Below, in pieces: positions 52,085 through 54,030 of a stretch of 54,030 nt of DNA. This stretch comes from Parasphingopyxis sp. Its GTDB lineage: Bacteria; Pseudomonadota; Alphaproteobacteria; Sphingomonadales; Sphingomonadaceae. The position numbers and the translations under genes are program-made. Numbering within the stretch: the first letter of the stretch is position 1; each line of letters opens with the position of its first letter. The stretch lies in contig NZ_JANQNS010000021.1 of assembly GCF_028279465.1 (NCBI RefSeq), positions 1 to 54,030 on the forward strand, given 5' to 3'. The notes beneath the pieces were generated by a model. That model was given only the letters and a program-made list of their open reading frames with translations, was not told where the DNA came from and did not search any database.

Positions 52085-54030
52085 ATGAGACGGATTTATC
52101 GCACCACAACCGCACTGACATTGGGCCTGGCCGCTGCAATCCTGCTGCCAGCTGAAGAAGCAAGAGCCGAAGCGTGCCTGCTCGACACCAATGAAGATGG
52201 CGACGCTGATTCCGGTATCGATACGGTCGGGCCTGGCACGCTGTCCGACACCGGTGATGCGGAACTCGCCTGCGGCGTTGGCGCCCAGGCCACCGGCGCA
52301 TCGAGCACTGCAATCGGAGCCTCGGCAATTGCCAGCGGGACCGATGCGACTGCCATAGGCAACAGCGCCGATGCCACCGCCGCCGATACCACTGCGGTCG
52401 GTGCTGATGCACGAGCCGTTGGCGCACGATCGACTGCAGTGGGCGATCTAGCAAATGCCGACTTCGACGATACAACCCTGCTTGGCTATAACACCGATGT
52501 CGGTGGCAACGGTGCAACGGCAATTGGCGCCAATGCCAATGCCAACGCCTCTGGGAACGTTGCGATTGGCGCCGGAAGCGATGCGACGGGCGCGGGCAGC
52601 CTGGCTATTGGCGGCAACAGCAATGACGGAAATTCGCTGGGCGCACAGGCGACAGGCGCTTTTTCGACCGCGATCGGCTCTGATGCCACCGCCAGCGGAC
52701 TCAACACTGTTGCAATCGGCGAAGGCGCTCAAGCAACAGACACCAATGCTCTCGCAATCGGAACCGAAGCGCGGGGGATAAGTGATAACGCCACCGCGAT
52801 CGGCGTCTCTGCGCAAGCGAGTGCAAGCCGCGGTACAGCAGTGGGTAGCAGCGCCCAGGCAACAGGCGCGCAGTCAACCGCAATAGGCGTTCTCGCAGTC
52901 GCTGATTTTACCGACTCGATAGCTATTGGCGAGAACACAGATGTCGGCGGTATCGGGGCAATAGCGTTCGGTGCAGACGCGAATGCCGACGCCCTTTCTG
53001 CCATTTCCATTGGCGGTCAGAGCGGCGCGACCGCAGCAGGCTCCATCGCAATTGGAGGCGATGGCTCGGATTCGGGGAACAGCGGCGCGCAAGCTGGCGG
53101 TGAAGGGGCCATTGCAATTGGTCAGGACGCTTTTGCTCTTGAGATTGGCACTACAGCGATCGGCGATGGCGCGGCAGCGACGATCCTTTTCGACACTGCC
53201 TTTGGCTCCGATGCCCAAGCGACAGGCGGTGGAGCACTTGCCTTGGGAGGGGCATCAAGAGCAAGCAGCACTTCCAGCATCGCTATCGGTCTCTCTGCCA
53301 ATGCATCAGCGACGGATGCGATCGCGCAAGGATCCTCGGCTGCTGCGTCAGGAGCCCAGTCGATTGCCCTCGGTTCCAGCACCGATGCGACTGCCGCCGG
53401 CGCCATCGCCATTGGCGGCGATGGTTTCGATGCGGATACGGACGGTGCGCAGGCCACGGCTGAAGGCGCGGTTGCGCTGGGTTCTGATACCGAAGCGAGC
53501 GGCGTCTTTACGACGGCCCTGGGCCGGGGTGCGGGTGCTTCTGGCGGCAACGCGACAGCGATCGGCAATGGCGCGCAGGCGACCAATGTGCGTGCGATGG
53601 CTGTAGGCCGCGGGACGGTCGCTTCGGGCATCAATGCGCTGGCGCTCGGTTCGGATGCCGATGCGACGGGTAATTCCTCCGTGGCGATCGGTGTCGATGG
53701 CAATGACGGTGATACGCTGGGCGCGCAGGCGACGGCCGGCCATGCGGTGGCGATCGGGGCGGATGCGACGGCGACGGAGATCCATGCCGTCGCCATCGGC
53801 ACGCGGGCCGTGGCGAGTGGCACAACCTCTTTTGCGCTGGGCCGGGATTCGCAAGCAAGCGGATCGGGCTCGATCGCCATTGGCCGCCTGTCGGTGGCAA
53901 GCGCCTCCTCTTCGCTCGCGATGGGTCCGCTAGCACAGGCGATGTTCAGCAACTCGATGGCGATCGGCTTCGGCGCGCAGACCACCCGGATCAACCAGAT
54001 CGTGATCGGTAATGCGGCCGCGACGGTAAC
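52085..54030 (+). CDS. YadA-like trimeric autotransporter adhesin, 5' part (runs off the window)
   Basis: About 648 residues are inside the window and the frame is still open at the end. A signal peptide covers residues 1 to about 28 (MRRIYRTTTALTLGL, cleavage near ARA). A short segment with Cys and Asp follows, then many 14-residue-type YadA head repeats of the AIG-x-xAxAxG pattern (ATAIGNSADATAADT, STAIGSDATASG, SIAIGGDG). These form left-handed trimeric beta-rolls that stick to surfaces. The stalk and C-terminal beta-barrel anchor must lie past 54030. It is preceded by box 2 and the LuxR-type gene. Confidence 0.93.
   Translation, partial: MRRIYRTTTALTLGLAAAILLPAEEARAEACLLDTNEDGDADSGIDTVGPGTLSDTGDAELACGVGAQATGASSTAIGASAIASGTDATAIGNSADATAADTTAVGADARAVGARSTAVGDLANADFDDTTLLGYNTDVGGNGATAIGANANANASGNVAIGAGSDATGAGSLAIGGNSNDGNSLGAQATGAFSTAIGSDATASGLNTVAIGEGAQATDTNALAIGTEARGISDNATAIGVSAQASASRGTAVGSSAQATGAQSTAIGVLAVADFTDSIAIGENTDVGGIGAIAFGADANADALSAISIGGQSGATAAGSIAIGGDGSDSGNSGAQAGGEGAIAIGQDAFALEIGTTAIGDGAAATILFDTAFGSDAQATGGGALALGGASRASSTSSIAIGLSANASATDAIAQGSSAAASGAQSIALGSSTDATAAGAIAIGGDGFDADTDGAQATAEGAVALGSDTEASGVFTTALGRGAGASGGNATAIGNGAQATNVRAMAVGRGTVASGINALALGSDADATGNSSVAIGVDGNDGDTLGAQATAGHAVAIGADATATEIHAVAIGTRAVASGTTSFALGRDSQASGSGSIAIGRLSVASASSSLAMGPLAQAMFSNSMAIGFGAQTTRINQIVIGNAAATV

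Noticed and set aside
51735-52088. 117-codon frame running into the adhesin start
   Set aside because: No recognisable domain and it overlaps the well-supported start with AGGAAGAG site; left as leader.

Overview
The window looks like chromosomal DNA of a GC-rich alphaproteobacterium, most likely a sphingomonad (inference). Supporting signs are the order rpmF-plsX-fabH-ihfA-merR, a class I lysyl-tRNA synthetase, a bifunctional PabB-PabC, a COG1199-type helicase next to a SixA-like phosphatase, an Mla-type operon and many exported peptidases. No phage, plasmid, insertion sequence or CRISPR array is visible. About 50 protein genes, one tRNA-Thr(GGT), two repeat families and several palindromic sites can be supported.

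Layout. 0-8.3 kb: exported methionine sulfoxide reductases (msrB-msrA), an aromatic amino acid operon (tyrC-pheA-tyrB plus an unknown gene), convergent pabBC, a metallo-hydrolase and a MAPEG protein. 8.4-11.5 kb: ribosomal protein L32, fatty acid and phospholipid initiation (plsX, fabH), ihfA and a MerR-type regulator. 11.5-16.4 kb: lysK, helicase, sixA. 16.4-23.6 kb: serine hydrolase, DUF885 peptidase-like protein behind an 18-bp palindrome, 2OG oxygenase, a very Arg-rich RcnB-like exported protein, an orphan [2Fe-2S] oxidoreductase subunit, a class II aldolase and rpsU. 23.8-28 kb: HAD phosphatase and an Mla-like lipid transport operon. 28-40.4 kb: amino acid and peptide enzymes (pepN, threonine aldolase, pepP, S9 oligopeptidase), tRNA-Thr and small proteins. 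40.4-45.5 kb: three exported LCCL-domain proteins (seven domains) interleaved with a hydrolase and an FAD oxidoreductase. 45.6-48.4 kb: 6-phosphogluconolactonase, a BPSL0067-family protein and a glycosyltransferase.

The right end (about 48.4-54 kb) is different: visibly lower GC, long non-coding stretches and weak starts. It holds a PilZ protein, a GTG-started LuxR-type regulator fused to an alpha/beta-hydrolase domain, and the 5' part of a YadA-like trimeric autotransporter adhesin that runs off the window. Two 20-bp palindromes sharing 17 of 20 bases (CATACC-N8-GGTATG) lie upstream of the PilZ gene and between the regulator and the adhesin. The hydrolase domain appears to lack the catalytic Ser and His, so it may be a ligand sensor. 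I regard this as the best candidate for an undescribed system: a ligand-sensing LuxR/pseudo-hydrolase switch controlling a c-di-GMP effector and a surface adhesin.

A second notable item is a family of four 138-143 bp elements (62-199, 7769-7911, 22206-22343, 23623-23763) that can fold into a cloverleaf. Their small side stems differ between copies while keeping base pairing, and all four lie at gene 3' ends.
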